Source: Orenia metallireducens (GTDB taxonomy: Bacteria; Bacillota; Halanaerobiia; Halobacteroidales; Halobacteroidaceae). From it: a stretch of 64,000 nucleotides of DNA. The notes under the pieces are model-generated. The model ran no database searches. It saw only the letters and a list, made by a program, of their open reading frames with translations, and had not been told where the DNA came from. This document shows positions 54,179 through 64,000 of this stretch, in pieces (the stretch's first letter is position 1; each line of letters begins with the position of its first letter). Made by a program: the position numbers and the translations under genes. The stretch is taken from NCBI RefSeq assembly GCF_001693735.1, contig NZ_LWDV01000010.1, positions 207,196 to 271,195 on the forward strand, read 5' to 3'.

Positions 54179-55987
54179 CTACTTTTTAGATTTGATACGT
54201 CTTTTCTTATCCAAAATCTTTTTTCTTAATCTAATATTGATTGGAGTAACCTCAACAAGCTCCTCACTTGTAATATACTCTAATGCCTCTTCTAAGCTAA
54301 ATTTGGTAGCTGGTGTAAGCATAATTGCCTCATCAGAACCAGAAGATCTCATATTATCAAGCTTCTTCTCTTTACAGATATTTACATCCAAATCTTGTTC
54401 TCTAGAGTTTGAACCCACGATCATTCCAGCGTAAATCTTAGTTCCTGGATCCACAAAGATAGTACCACGATCTTGAGCATTGAAAATTCCATAGCGGGTT
54501 GCTTCTCCTGCTCTATCTGCTACTATAGAACCATTTCTACGAGTAGTCATATCTCCCCGATAATTATCATAGTGGGAGAAAGTACTATTTAAAATCCCTT
54601 CACCTTTGGTCTTAGTCAAAAATTCAGACCTAAAGCCAATCAATCCACGAGCAGGAATTTCAAAGGTCAATCTAATTCTAGTTTGACTTAGATGGGTCAT
54701 ATTCTTCATCTCACCTTTACGCTTTCCTAACTCTTCAATGATAGTACCCATAAACTCTTCTGGCACATCGATAGTAACCTCCTCAATTGGTTCCATCTTC
54801 TGTCCATCTATCTCCTTAATGATAGCTTCTGGCTTAGATACCTGTAATTCATAGCCTTCCCGTCGCATAGTCTCAATTAAAATAGATAAGTGTAGCTCAC
54901 CTCTACCTGAGACTTTAAAGGTATCAGGGCTTAGCTCCTCTACTCTTAAAGCAACATTCTTCTCTAATTCTTTGAATAATCTATCCTTTAATTGACGAGA
55001 AGTAACATAATCCCCTTCCTGTCCAGATAAAGGACTGTCATTGGTTGTAAAGGTCATAGTTACAGTTGGCTCCTCTATAGTAATAAAAGGTAGAGCCTCT
55101 GGATTCTCAGCATCGGCAATGGTCTCACCAATATTGATATCCTCAGTTCCAGCAAGAGCAATAATATCTCCCATCTTAGCACCTTCAACCTCTTCCTTAC
55201 CTAATCCTTGGTAGGTAAAGATTTTGGTGATACTTTTATACTCTATACTTTCATCCTGTTTACAGATTGCTACCTTCTCACCCTTTTTAACCTCTCCACG
55301 ATTAACCTTACCAATAGCCATTCTTCCTACATAATCATTATATTCAATAGTAGTAACTATCATTTGAAATGGTGCTTCTATCTCCCCTTGAGGAGCTGGA
55401 ATGTGCTCAATAACAGATTTGAATAAGGGCTCTAAGTTATCACTATCCTCATCTAAATCTGTCTTAGCAAATCCTTCTAAAGCCGAAGCATAAACTACAG
55501 GAAATTCAATCTGCTCTTCACTTGCACCTAATTCAATAAATAAATCTAATACCATATCCTCTACAACTTGTGGTCTTGAATCAGGTCTGTCAACCTTATT
55601 AATTACCACAATTGGGGTTAAATCTAACTCTAATGCCTTAGTCAATACGAATTTAGTTTGAGGCATTGGACCCTCAAAAGCATCAACAATTAATAATACT
55701 CCGTCAACCATCTTCAAGATACGTTCTACTTCCCCTCCAAAGTCAGCATGACCTGGAGTATCAACAATATTAATCTTAGTATCTTTATACTTAATTGCAG
55801 TATTTTTAGCAAGAATAGTAATTCCTCGTTCCTTCTCTAAATCATTACTATCCATTACTCTCTCTTCAACTTCCTGTTTAGCATGGAAGATACCACTTTG
55901 CTTTAACATTCCATCTACTAAAGTAGTCTTACCATGGTCAACGTGAGCAATAATTGCTATATTTCTAATATCATCTCTTGTTTTCAT
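54179..55987 (-). CDS. typA: Ribosome-associated GTPase TypA/BipA
   Basis: A 602-residue translational GTPase. G1 AHVDHGKTTLVDGM, switch I KERGITILAKNTA, G3 DTPGHADFGGEVER, G4 NKVDRPDSRP, G5 YASALEG. EF-G-like domains III and V and the TypA C-terminal domain follow, ending in a basic tail. It helps late ribosome assembly and stress adaptation. ATG 55987 after AAGGAGG. Confidence 0.97.
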   Translation of the reverse strand: MKTRDDIRNIAIIAHVDHGKTTLVDGMLKQSGIFHAKQEVEERVMDSNDLEKERGITILAKNTAIKYKDTKINIVDTPGHADFGGEVERILKMVDGVLLIVDAFEGPMPQTKFVLTKALELDLTPIVVINKVDRPDSRPQVVEDMVLDLFIELGASEEQIEFPVVYASALEGFAKTDLDEDSDNLEPLFKSVIEHIPAPQGEIEAPFQMIVTTIEYNDYVGRMAIGKVNRGEVKKGEKVAICKQDESIEYKSITKIFTYQGLGKEEVEGAKMGDIIALAGTEDINIGETIADAENPEALPFITIEEPTVTMTFTTNDSPLSGQEGDYVTSRQLKDRLFKELEKNVALRVEELSPDTFKVSGRGELHLSILIETMRREGYELQVSKPEAIIKEIDGQKMEPIEEVTIDVPEEFMGTIIEELGKRKGEMKNMTHLSQTRIRLTFEIPARGLIGFRSEFLTKTKGEGILNSTFSHYDNYRGDMTTRRNGSIVADRAGEATRYGIFNAQDRGTIFVDPGTKIYAGMIVGSNSREQDLDVNICKEKKLDNMRSSGSDEAIMLTPATKFSLEEALEYITSEELVEVTPINIRLRKKILDKKRRIKSKK

Positions 55988-56228
55988 CTTTTCCTCCTTG
56001 GATATAAAAGCAGATTACACTAATCTATTTTTCCTTAAATTGTAATTTTCATTAAAGAAATTATACTATGCTTAGATTATAATATATGACGATAATTGTC
56101 AATAAGAATTGGAGTTAAAAGAAATTATTCTTAAAGAAATTTGCTTGGTTATAATTTTTTTATTGATAATTGTAATCATTCTAATTTAAGAAGTGATCTA
56201 ACCCTTATTAACTTTTATGATATACTTT

Positions 56229-56372
56229 GGATATATTACGAAACTTTTCAGACCAGTGAATAATTAATAAAGTATAAATAATAGTTAAGCTCAAAATCAT
56301 TAGGCACTCTAGGAAGATAAGCTTTTTATTTATTCACTATTATTTATTATTTGTAAAAGTGTCGTAATATCT
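56229..56372. repeat. MITE-like palindromic element B
   Basis: About 144 bases in the 470-base gap between valS and typA. Left end ggatatattacgaaacttttcagacc; right end aaaagtgtcgtaatatctc, the approximate complement. The inner part has weaker inverted AT repeats (agtgaataattaataa / attattcact). Ends match element A (37325-37459) including CAGACC inside the terminal repeat. No ORF. The remaining gap (55988-56228) shows no signal. Confidence 0.75.
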
Positions 56373-56423
56373 CTATAAAATCTCAATTCCAAATAGCTTA
56401 TATTTTCTATAATAGAAATAGAA

Positions 56424-56450
56424 AAAAGGCAGCCCACTATGAACTGCCTT
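56424..56450 (-). terminator. Rho-independent terminator after valS
   Basis: Stem AAGGCAG / CTGCCTT around a loop with a T run of six on the minus strand, 8 bases after the valS stop. Confidence 0.88.
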
Positions 56451-56457
56451 CTTATAA

Positions 56458-59124
56458 CTATCCTTTTAAGCTTGCTAAAGTCTCTTCTAATTGTCCTTTT
56501 TTAGCAGTATACTCTTCTTTCTTTCTTCTCTCTTCTTCTACCAGATGGTCTGGAGCATTATTTACAAAACCTGGATTAGATAGCTTACCTGTAGCACGTT
56601 TAATCTCAGCTTCCATCTTCTTAATCTCATCCTCTAAGCGAGCAATCTCCTTATCGATATCTACCATACCTGCAAGGGGTAAGATAATCTCAATCTCACT
56701 AGTAATTGCAGTAGATGCTTGTTCTGGTCTATTAGTTACTTCCTTGCTGATAGTTAACTCTTCAATATTAGCTAAATCAGCAATATAATCCTTTCCTTCT
56801 GATACTATTGCTAACTTATTTTCAACTTCAGAGCTTAAAATGGCTGTAATCTTTCTACCTGGATTGACCTTCATCTCATTTCTGATATTTCTAATACTAC
56901 GGATTACATCCATTACTAACTCCATCTTATCCTCTGCTTGATTATTTGTAGCTAAGCTATCTGCTTCTGGCCAATGAGAAACCATCAGACTTTCTCCTTC
57001 TTGAGCAGTCAAATAATGCCAAATCTCCTCAGTGATAAATGGCATAAATGGATGTAATAATCTTAAGATATTATCTAAGGTAAACCAAGTTACATATTGA
57101 GCTGTCTGACGGTCAGCTAAGTTCTCTTTTTGGTATAATCTAGGTTTAACCAATTCGATATACCAATCACAGAACTCTCTCCACACAAAGTCATATAACT
57201 CTTGGGTTGCTTGCCCAAATTGATACTCTTCTAATAATCCAGTCACTTGGTTAATCTTCTTATTCAATCTACTTAGAATCCATTGATCTGCTAAATTATA
57301 ATTTAACTCTCCATAATCTATCGCTCTTAAATCAAAGTCCTCTAGGTTCATCAATACAAACCGGGAAGCATTCCATAATTTATTAGCAAAGTTACGGCTT
57401 GATTCTACCCTTTCAGGACGATATCTAATATCATTACCTGGAGTATTTCCAGTAATTAAACTAAACCTTAAAGTATCTGTACCAAATTCTTCAATTACCT
57501 CAATTGGGTCTACACCATTTCCTAAAGACTTACTCATCTTACGACCTTCAGAGTCTCTAACAAGTCCATGGATATAGATATCCTTAAATGGTATCTCACC
57601 TTTACACTCTAATGCCATAAAGACCATTCTAGCTACCCAGAAGAAGATGATGTCTCTACCAGTTACTAATACATCAGTTGGATAGAAGTAATCTACATCC
57701 TCTTTATTTGTAGGCCAACCTAAAGTAGAGAAAGGCCATAATCCTGAACTGAACCAAGTATCTAGTACATCTTCATCCTGTTTTAGATTAGTACTAGCAC
57801 ACTTTGGACATTCTGCTGGTTCTTCTGTTCTGACAATTACCTCATCACAGTCTTGGCAATACCAGACTGGAATCTGATGCCCCCACCACAATTGGCGAGA
57901 GATACACCAATCTCTGATATTCTCCATCCAGTTGAAGTATACTTTAGAAAAACGGTCTGGAACAAAACGAATATCACCATCTTTAACAGCTTCAATAGCA
58001 GGCTTAGCTAAATTTTCCATAGCTACAAACCATTGCTTAGATACTAATGGTTCAATTGTGGTATCACAACGGTAACATTGACCAACAGAATGATCATGCT
58101 CTTCTATCTTCTCGATTAACCCTGCTGATCTCAAATCATCAACTAGTTGCTGTCTACATTCATAACGCTCTAAACCTTCATATTTTCCAGCTTCTTTGGT
58201 CATAATTGCATCATCGCCAATTACTTTGATAATCTCCAAATCATGACGCTCACCGATTTCAAAGTCATTAGGATCATGGGCAGGAGTTACCTTAACCAAA
58301 CCTGTACCAAATTCAGAGTCTACATAATCATCAGCTACTATCTCAATCTCCCGATTAACAACTGGGACGATGACCTGCTTACCGATTATACCTTGATAAC
58401 GTTCATCATTGGGATTTACTGCTACCCCTGTATCTCCAAGTAAAGTCTCTGGACGGGTAGTAGCTACTACAATATAATCATCACTACCTTTAATATTATA
58501 TCTAATATGATATAATTTACCTGGCTTATCCTCATGTTCTACCTCTATATCTGATAAGGTAGTCTTGCATTCTGGACACCAGTTAACTATATAGTCCCCT
58601 TGATAGATTAAACCTTTCTCATATAATTGCACAAAAGCCTCTTTAACTGCTTGATTACAGCCTTCATCCATAGTAAATCTTTCTCTATCCCAATCACAAG
58701 AGACACCTAATTTTTTTAGCTGTTTAGTGATTCTTCCACCATACTCCTCTTTCCACTTCCAAGCCCTCTCTAAAAATCCATCACGACCAACATCCTCTTT
58801 ATTTAGACCTTCTTCTTCTTGCATCTTCTTAACTACCTTAACTTCAGTAGCGATACTAGCATGGTCTGTTCCAGGTAACCATAAAGCTTCATAACCTTGC
58901 ATTCTCTTCCATCTAGTTAAGATATCTTGAAAGGTCATATCTAAGGCATGACCGATATGTAGTTGACCAGTTACATTTGGAGGAGGCATCATAATTGTAA
59001 AAGGCTCCTTCTGTTCATTCGGTTCTGCATGGAAATATCCCTGTGAATTCCAATATTCATACCATTTCTCTTCTACTTGACTAGGATCATAGGTTGTTGA
59101 TAAATTCTTCTTCTCTTCATTCAT
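56458..59124 (-). CDS. valS: Valyl-tRNA synthetase
   Basis: An 888-residue class-I synthetase. HIGH motif in NVTGQLHIGHALDM (residues 56-59), editing domain in the middle (TTRPETLLGDTGVAV), KMSKS in GRKMSKSLGNGVDP, and a C-terminal coiled coil (~820-888) that binds the tRNA. Start ATG 59124 is chosen because AAAGGAAGTGAG lies directly before it; a 34-codon upstream extension has no ribosome site and is not family-like. Controlled by the T-box upstream. Confidence 0.97.
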   Translation of the reverse strand: MNEEKKNLSTTYDPSQVEEKWYEYWNSQGYFHAEPNEQKEPFTIMMPPPNVTGQLHIGHALDMTFQDILTRWKRMQGYEALWLPGTDHASIATEVKVVKKMQEEEGLNKEDVGRDGFLERAWKWKEEYGGRITKQLKKLGVSCDWDRERFTMDEGCNQAVKEAFVQLYEKGLIYQGDYIVNWCPECKTTLSDIEVEHEDKPGKLYHIRYNIKGSDDYIVVATTRPETLLGDTGVAVNPNDERYQGIIGKQVIVPVVNREIEIVADDYVDSEFGTGLVKVTPAHDPNDFEIGERHDLEIIKVIGDDAIMTKEAGKYEGLERYECRQQLVDDLRSAGLIEKIEEHDHSVGQCYRCDTTIEPLVSKQWFVAMENLAKPAIEAVKDGDIRFVPDRFSKVYFNWMENIRDWCISRQLWWGHQIPVWYCQDCDEVIVRTEEPAECPKCASTNLKQDEDVLDTWFSSGLWPFSTLGWPTNKEDVDYFYPTDVLVTGRDIIFFWVARMVFMALECKGEIPFKDIYIHGLVRDSEGRKMSKSLGNGVDPIEVIEEFGTDTLRFSLITGNTPGNDIRYRPERVESSRNFANKLWNASRFVLMNLEDFDLRAIDYGELNYNLADQWILSRLNKKINQVTGLLEEYQFGQATQELYDFVWREFCDWYIELVKPRLYQKENLADRQTAQYVTWFTLDNILRLLHPFMPFITEEIWHYLTAQEGESLMVSHWPEADSLATNNQAEDKMELVMDVIRSIRNIRNEMKVNPGRKITAILSSEVENKLAIVSEGKDYIADLANIEELTISKEVTNRPEQASTAITSEIEIILPLAGMVDIDKEIARLEDEIKKMEAEIKRATGKLSNPGFVNNAPDHLVEEERRKKEEYTAKKGQLEETLASLKG

Positions 59125-59329
59125 AATCTCACTTCCTTTATTTATTATAGGTTGTTGAATAATTATTTTGCTCTTTAAATTAAGATGTTGTATTTTAGGT
59201 TTTTGGAAAAGTAAGCGGTACTTCATTTTAACTACAAAATTATCAATTTAACCAATAAAATTACAGCAATAATTAGAGTTGTTAAGTTTTACTTATTCAA
59301 CAAGGTATATTAAGGTATTTTTAATAATT

Positions 59330-59630
59330 ATAGATAAAAAGACCCCTCCATCCTTAATTTAAGGACGAAAGAGTCTCTATCTTCCGCGGTACCACCTTAG
59401 TTCTAACTTAGCACTCACTTCAGGTCTATATAAATAACTGTTTTAACTTACCTGATACTAGATAACGGCTAGCTTCCGATTAAACCTACTAAACTTTCAG
59501 CTTAACAGCTCCAGAGCTACTTCAGCTAATATCCCTAAAAATACCTTCCAGCCTAAGGGTATTTATCTCTATTAGGGAGGGATTAACCTACTCCTCTCCT
59601 TCATTGCTTTTAGTCTATTTAACTATCACA
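59330..59630 (-). promoter_or_regulatory. T-box riboswitch of valS
   Basis: On the minus strand: stem I (from ~59625), the candidate specifier GAA-GTA-GC with GTA (valine) at 59518-59520, AGCCGTTATC-like stem III element, the T-box AAGGTGGTACCGCGG (59384-59398), and a terminator hairpin (59335-59375; AGACTCTTTCGTCCTT pairs with AAGGATGGAGGGGTCT) plus T run. Uncharged valine tRNA would favour antitermination. The gap between the T-box and valS (59125-59329) has only a short CCGCTTACTTTTC string, shared with the cassette leaders. Confidence 0.9.
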
Positions 59631-59634
59631 TATT

Positions 59635-59663
59635 ATCATATAATTAATAGGCCTTGTTGTCAA
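59635..59663 (-). promoter_or_regulatory. Sigma-A-type promoter of valS
   Basis: TTGACA (59658-59663), 17-base spacer, TATGAT (59635-59640) on the minus strand, just upstream of T-box stem I. Confidence 0.85.
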
Positions 59664-59724
59664 CTATTAACTTTTATTCAGAAGTAATATCAAGTTTTAA
59701 TAAAGTTTTTTACTTTGATTAAAC

Positions 59725-60315
59725 TCAATCCATAAACTGCCCAATAAACTGAATCACCTTATCTTTACCTTCCCCAGTTTCTGTAGAGAAGAAGGTAAAT
59801 GGTGTAAACTGACTTATACCTAAAGTTTCTTTAATTAGCCTCTCTTGCTTCTTCTTCTGACTATTTTTAATTTTATCTACCTTAGTAGCTACTACCATAG
59901 CAGGCATATTCATCTGCAAAATCCAGTTGAACATCTGGATATCATCTTGGGTTGGCTTATGTCGAGCATCTACAACTAATAATAATGCCTCTAAATTCTC
60001 TCGCTCTATTAGATAACTTTCAATCATTCTACCCCATTCTTCTTTCTCTTCTTTAGATACTCGAGCAAATCCGTAGCCTGGTAAGTCTACAAAGTAAAAG
60101 TAATTATCTATTTGATAGAAGTTAATTGTCTGAGTCTTTCCTGGCTTGGAACTGGTAAAAGCCATCTTCTTTCTATTGACTACTTTATTAATCAAAGATG
60201 ACTTACCTACATTAGAGCGACCTGCTAAAGCAATCTCAGGCAGGTGATGAAAAGGATAATCCTTAGGATATACTGCACTAAGAATATATTCTGGATTATT
60301 AATCTTCATTTTCAT
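59725..60315 (-). CDS. engB: Ribosome biogenesis GTP-binding protein EngB/YsxC
   Basis: A 196-residue small GTPase: G1 LAGRSNVGKSSLINK, G2 KPGKTQTINFY, G3 VDLPGYGFA, G4 ATKVDKI. It acts in 50S subunit assembly. It overlaps the lonA end by 17 bases, the same lonA-engB order as B. subtilis. Confidence 0.96.
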   Translation of the reverse strand: MKMKINNPEYILSAVYPKDYPFHHLPEIALAGRSNVGKSSLINKVVNRKKMAFTSSKPGKTQTINFYQIDNYFYFVDLPGYGFARVSKEEKEEWGRMIESYLIERENLEALLLVVDARHKPTQDDIQMFNWILQMNMPAMVVATKVDKIKNSQKKKQERLIKETLGISQFTPFTFFSTETGEGKDKVIQFIGQFMD

Positions 60316-62650
60316 CGCCCTCCACTATCGCCTCTGCAAGTACTTGGTCCATCTCTTCAACTAGAACAAATTCTAAATCACGCTTGATATTATCAGGAAC
60401 TTCTTCTAAGTCTTTTTTATTCTTCTTACATAATACTATCTTCTTAATTCCTGCTCGATGAGCAGCTAAGACCTTACTTTTAATTCCACCAACTGGCAAG
60501 ACTCTACCTCTAAGGGTTACCTCACCTGTCATAGCCACCTCACCATCAACCTCTTTATTTGCTAACGCAGAGATTAAAGCAGTTGCTAGAGTTATTCCAG
60601 CTGATGGTCCATCCTTAGGAATAGCTCCCTCAGGTACATGAACATGGATATCATACTTTTTATAGAATTCTTCTGGGAAATTATACTCTTTAGATTTAGT
60701 TCTAGCATAACTTAAAGCTATTCGGGCAGATTCTTTCATTACATCTCCCAATTTACCAGTTAAGATTAACTTTCCATCACCTGGAATAATGGATACCTCA
60801 ATATCTAGTATATCTCCACCTAATTGAGTCCAAGCTAGCCCAGTTACTACACCAACTCTATTTTCACCTTCAGCTTTGCCATATTCATATTTAGGAATTC
60901 CTAAATATTTATCTAAGTTTCTTGTATCAATTCTAGTAGCAGTATCCTTTCCTTCTACAACCTCTTTAGCTACTTTACGGCAAATCTTCCCTAAAGTTCT
61001 TTCTAAACTTCTTACCCCAGCTTCTCTAGTATAATTTCTAATAACTTTCCTGAGAGCATTTTCCGATAGATTGAAGTTGTCTTCTGTCAATCCATGTTCT
61101 TTAATCTGCTCTGGTAATAGATGACGCCCAGCAATCTCTATCTTCTCTTCTTCGGTATAACCTGAAAGAGTGATAACTTCCATTCTATCCAATAATGGTC
61201 TAGGAATAGTACCAATAGTATTGGCTGTTGTAATAAACATAACATCTGATAAATCAAAACTTAGTTCTAAATAATGATCAGTAAAGTCATTATTCTGTTC
61301 AGGATCCAATACTTCCAATAAAGCCGCTGCAGGATCTCCTCTAAAATCACTAGTAATCTTATCAATCTCATCTAACAAGAATACTGGATTCATCGTTCCT
61401 GCATCACGCATAGCATTTATTATTCGTCCTGGTCTAGCACCTATGTAAGTTCTACGGTGTCCTCTAATCTCAGCTTCATCCCTAACCCCTCCTAAAGATA
61501 ATCTAACAAACTCTCTGTTGATAGAATTTGCAATAGACTTACCTAATGAGGTCTTTCCAACCCCAGGAGGACCTACTAAGCATAAGATTGGACTTTTAAG
61601 CTTGTCACTTAACTTTCTAACAGCTAAGTATTCTAAAATTCTCTCTTTAACATCATCTAATCCATAATGGTTCTCATTTAATTGACCTGCTACCTCTTTA
61701 ATCACCAACTTATCTTCACTGTAATTATTCCAAGGTAAATCAAATATACAATCTAAATAATTCCTAACTACAACAGCTTCACTTGAATTTCTAGGCATCT
61801 TTTGGAGCTTGTCCAGCTCTTCTTTTACCTTCTTCTCAACATCTTCTGGTAATTCTAATTCCTCTAATTTATTATTATATTCATTTACTTCTTCAGTAAA
61901 GCTATCTTCTTCTCCTAATTCTTTCTTAATTGCTTTCATCTGCTCTTTTAGATAGTATTCTTTTTGTCTCTTCTCTACTTGCTTTCTAACCTCATTATTA
62001 ATCTTATTCTTTACCTTTAAAATCTCTATTTCTCTTTCTAAAATCTTATATAGCTTAGTTAATCGCTCTTCATAGAAAATTGTAGCTAAAATCTCTTGTT
62101 GTTGTTTAACCTTTAAAGAGATATGTGAAACAATGATATCAATTAACCTATCAGGGTCTTCTATGTTAACTATTGTCATCATAGCTTCTGGTGGTACTAC
62201 TTTATTAAGCTTTATGTACTCTTCAAAGCTATTACTCACACCTCTCATCAAGGCTTCTATCTCAGTATCTACCTCTTCTTCGTGTGCAATCTCTTCAACT
62301 TCAACCTCAAAGTAAGGTTCTTCCTGAATAAAATCTGCAATTTTTGCTCTTTTTAATCCTTCTACTAAAATTTTAACAGTTCCATCAGGTAACCTCATCA
62401 ACTGTTTTATCTCTCCAACAGTACCTACATTATAAATATCATTTTTAGTTGGCTCTTCAATAGTTTCATCATGCTGAGCAGCTAATAAGATCTCTTTATC
62501 TTCTACCATCGCTTTTTCTAAAGCTTCTAAAGATTGTTCTCTGCCAACAAGCAAAGGAATTATCATATTTGGGAATATAACTAAACCTCTTAATGCCAAT
62601 AAGGGCATAGAACTTCTGTTCCTCTTCTCCTTTTTCAACTCTTTAGCCAT
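60299..62650 (-). CDS. lonA: ATP-dependent protease LonA
   Basis: A 783-residue Lon protease: N-terminal substrate domain ([20 protein letters not shown]), AAA+ domain with Walker [15 protein letters not shown] and Walker B FLLDEIDK, and a protease domain with the Ser-Lys dyad in KDGPSAGI and [10 protein letters not shown]. Start ATG 62650 has GGAGGTG upstream; a 12-codon upstream ATG has no site. Confidence 0.97.
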   Translation of the reverse strand: MAKELKKEKRNRSSMPLLALRGLVIFPNMIIPLLVGREQSLEALEKAMVEDKEILLAAQHDETIEEPTKNDIYNVGTVGEIKQLMRLPDGTVKILVEGLKRAKIADFIQEEPYFEVEVEEIAHEEEVDTEIEALMRGVSNSFEEYIKLNKVVPPEAMMTIVNIEDPDRLIDIIVSHISLKVKQQQEILATIFYEERLTKLYKILEREIEILKVKNKINNEVRKQVEKRQKEYYLKEQMKAIKKELGEEDSFTEEVNEYNNKLEELELPEDVEKKVKEELDKLQKMPRNSSEAVVVRNYLDCIFDLPWNNYSEDKLVIKEVAGQLNENHYGLDDVKERILEYLAVRKLSDKLKSPILCLVGPPGVGKTSLGKSIANSINREFVRLSLGGVRDEAEIRGHRRTYIGARPGRIINAMRDAGTMNPVFLLDEIDKITSDFRGDPAAALLEVLDPEQNNDFTDHYLELSFDLSDVMFITTANTIGTIPRPLLDRMEVITLSGYTEEEKIEIAGRHLLPEQIKEHGLTEDNFNLSENALRKVIRNYTREAGVRSLERTLGKICRKVAKEVVEGKDTATRIDTRNLDKYLGIPKYEYGKAEGENRVGVVTGLAWTQLGGDILDIEVSIIPGDGKLILTGKLGDVMKESARIALSYARTKSKEYNFPEEFYKKYDIHVHVPEGAIPKDGPSAGITLATALISALANKEVDGEVAMTGEVTLRGRVLPVGGIKSKVLAAHRAGIKKIVLCKKNKKDLEEVPDNIKRDLEFVLVEEMDQVLAEAIVEGDENED

Positions 62651-62791
62651 AACTACACCTCCATTTATAGAATCATCACCTATCATTATTCTATTAGTTA
62701 TAATTAAAGTCCTGCAATTACTTTAAGTTATTAGTATGAATTCTTCTTAATAAGGTTAATTAAGCCTTATTGACTAACCCCTACCAATTAT

Positions 62792-64000
62792 TTAGATTAA
62801 AGGGGCAGAAATAAAATCAGACTCCAAATCTACTTCAATCTTCTCTTCTTCTACATCCTCTATTAATATTGACTCTCGTAAAGCTTCATCAAAAGTTTCT
62901 ATTTTAATTATATCTATCTCTGCAAACTCTTCCTCGTTAAATATTTGTTGCCAATTATCTGATGGAATTAAGACTTTTTTGACTCCTGCTCTAATAGCTG
63001 CTCTTACTTTGGCAACAACGCCTCCAATAGGACGGACCATACCATTAATTGATATCTTCCCAGTCATAGCAACCTTATTGTCTATAGGATATCCTGTTAA
63101 AGCTGAATAAAGAGCTACTGCCATTGTTATACCAGCAGAAGGACCATCAACAACGGCATCACTGGTAAAATCAATATGTATAAAATAATCTCGTAAATCA
63201 ATGTCCATAATCTTATTCAAAACGGTAATAACATTCTCTGCTGAACCCTTGACCATACTCTTTCTTCTGATTTTTCTATATTGATTCCCCTGTTCTTCTT
63301 CTTCAGCTATACCAGTAATATTTAATCTGCCCTTACCTTCACCTACTTCTTTAACTGAAACCTCTAATTGATTTACAGTCCCCATATTAGCACCAATAAC
63401 AGCTAATCCATTAACAACACCCACCTGTGGGTTATTAGGGATTTTATCCATAGGTCTGGGGTTATAACGACCATTCATTATTACTCTTTCTATATCTCCA
63501 ACTTTAATGACAAAACGCTTAGCTGTTCGAGCAATACCAGCTGCAGTCTGAACCATATTAATAGCTTGCCTTCCATTAGCAGCATACTTTCTGATAACAT
63601 CAATAACTCCATCCTCAACCTGAAAATTTATTTTGGCTATTGCAGTATTTACAATCCTTTCAACATGGTTCGGTTCTAAAGGATTAAAATAGACCTCTAA
63701 ACAACGAGAACGAATAGCAGGCGGAATATTTTCTGGACCTCTAGTGGTGGCGCCTATCAATCTAAAATCAGCAGGTAATCCATTTTGAAAGATTTCATGG
63801 ATATGTCGAGGAATATTCTTATCATCTTCATGATAATAAGAACTCTCTAAAAAGACCTTTCTATCCTCTAAAACCTTCAATAACTTATTCATCTGGATAT
63901 GATGCAACTCTCCAATTTCGTCTATAAATAAAATTCCTCCATGGGCTTTTGTTACAGCACCAGGTTTAGGCTGCGGAATTCCTGCTGTACCCATAGCCCC
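62792..64000 (-). CDS. lonB: Sporulation-type Lon protease LonB (partial, runs off right edge)
   Basis: The frame is open to the window edge, ~402 residues of the C-terminal part. Visible are the Walker B region (GGILFIDEIGELHHIQMNK), sensor 2 area (GATTRGPENIPPAIRSRC) and the protease dyad in [12 protein letters not shown] and GGVVAKVRAAIRAG. It lacks the long N-terminal domain typical of LonA in the part seen, and the order lonB-lonA-engB is that of B. subtilis. Reads on past 64000 on the minus strand. Confidence 0.92.
   Translation of the reverse strand, partial: GAMGTAGIPQPKPGAVTKAHGGILFIDEIGELHHIQMNKLLKVLEDRKVFLESSYYHEDDKNIPRHIHEIFQNGLPADFRLIGATTRGPENIPPAIRSRCLEVYFNPLEPNHVERIVNTAIAKINFQVEDGVIDVIRKYAANGRQAINMVQTAAGIARTAKRFVIKVGDIERVIMNGRYNPRPMDKIPNNPQVGVVNGLAVIGANMGTVNQLEVSVKEVGEGKGRLNITGIAEEEEQGNQYRKIRRKSMVKGSAENVITVLNKIMDIDLRDYFIHIDFTSDAVVDGPSAGITMAVALYSALTGYPIDNKVAMTGKISINGMVRPIGGVVAKVRAAIRAGVKKVLIPSDNWQQIFNEEEFAEIDIIKIETFDEALRESILIEDVEEEKIEVDLESDFISAPLI

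Noticed and set aside
59125-59226. 34-codon N-terminal extension of valS
   Set aside because: No ribosome site at the upstream ATG, residues unlike ValRS, and a good site before ATG 59124.

Overview
The window is AT-rich DNA from an endospore-forming Firmicute. Markers are a sporulation-type LonB, the YtrH/YtrI pair beside dnaE, a TRAP (mtrB) regulator, a T-box upstream of valS and the lonB-lonA-engB order. The style (compact operons, many AT-rich dispersed repeats, surface lipoproteins, possibly a diderm envelope) suggests the Halanaerobiales (Halobacteroides/Orenia-like). That placement is inference, not proof.

Positions 1-35,190 are one long minus-strand accessory locus: a contractile injection system (CIS) with its regulators and cargo. 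In transcription order it starts with a sigma-A-type promoter, a cyclic-di-GMP-I (GEMM) riboswitch and a transcription terminator (35,183-34,947). Then come a TssC-like sheath gene that appears to start at an ATT codon, an Hcp-like tube gene and a terminator. Next is an array of four 'membrane lipoprotein + effector' cassettes (31,461-21,702), of which only the last has a full-length 980-residue effector; the other three keep only the effector N-terminus and end inside a dispersed repeat. Two VgrG/gpD-like spike proteins follow, one carrying a large N-terminal extension. After these lie two putative baseplate proteins, an Hsp70-like ATPase, another putative structural protein, a J-domain protein, two FHA proteins, a PP2C phosphatase, two membrane proteins, an LRR lipoprotein and a second, unrelated lipoprotein/effector array (5,459-1). 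The last effector runs off the left edge. No ClpV, FtsH-like or other AAA+ remodeler and no Ser/Thr kinase is visible, so the Hsp70/J pair and the FHA/PP2C pair are the notable accessory machinery.

Positions 35,190-44,950 hold a complete tryptophan operon with its regulator, all on the minus strand: mtrB (TRAP), a leader with TRAP triplets and an attenuator, trpE, trpG, trpD, trpC, trpF, a first trpB, a SAM-methyltransferase-like gene, a second trpB, and trpA with a strong terminator. A second run of TRAP-like triplets sits just before trpE.

Positions 45,000-64,000 are housekeeping: a DUF368 polyprenyl-phosphate transporter, a hexapeptide-repeat protein, a PgpA-like protein, dnaE, ytrH and ytrI (plus strand), an AspC-type aminotransferase, typA/bipA, valS with its T-box (candidate specifier GTA), engB, lonA and the 3' part of lonB, cut by the right edge. 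Between these genes lie dispersed repeats, including two MITE-like elements with related terminal inverted repeats and a repeat family that recurs at the effector truncation points.

Functional reading: c-di-GMP level probably sets sheath and tube expression. FHA and PP2C proteins suggest post-translational firing or assembly control through phosphothreonine. The lipoproteins beside each effector are the best candidates for immunity factors.
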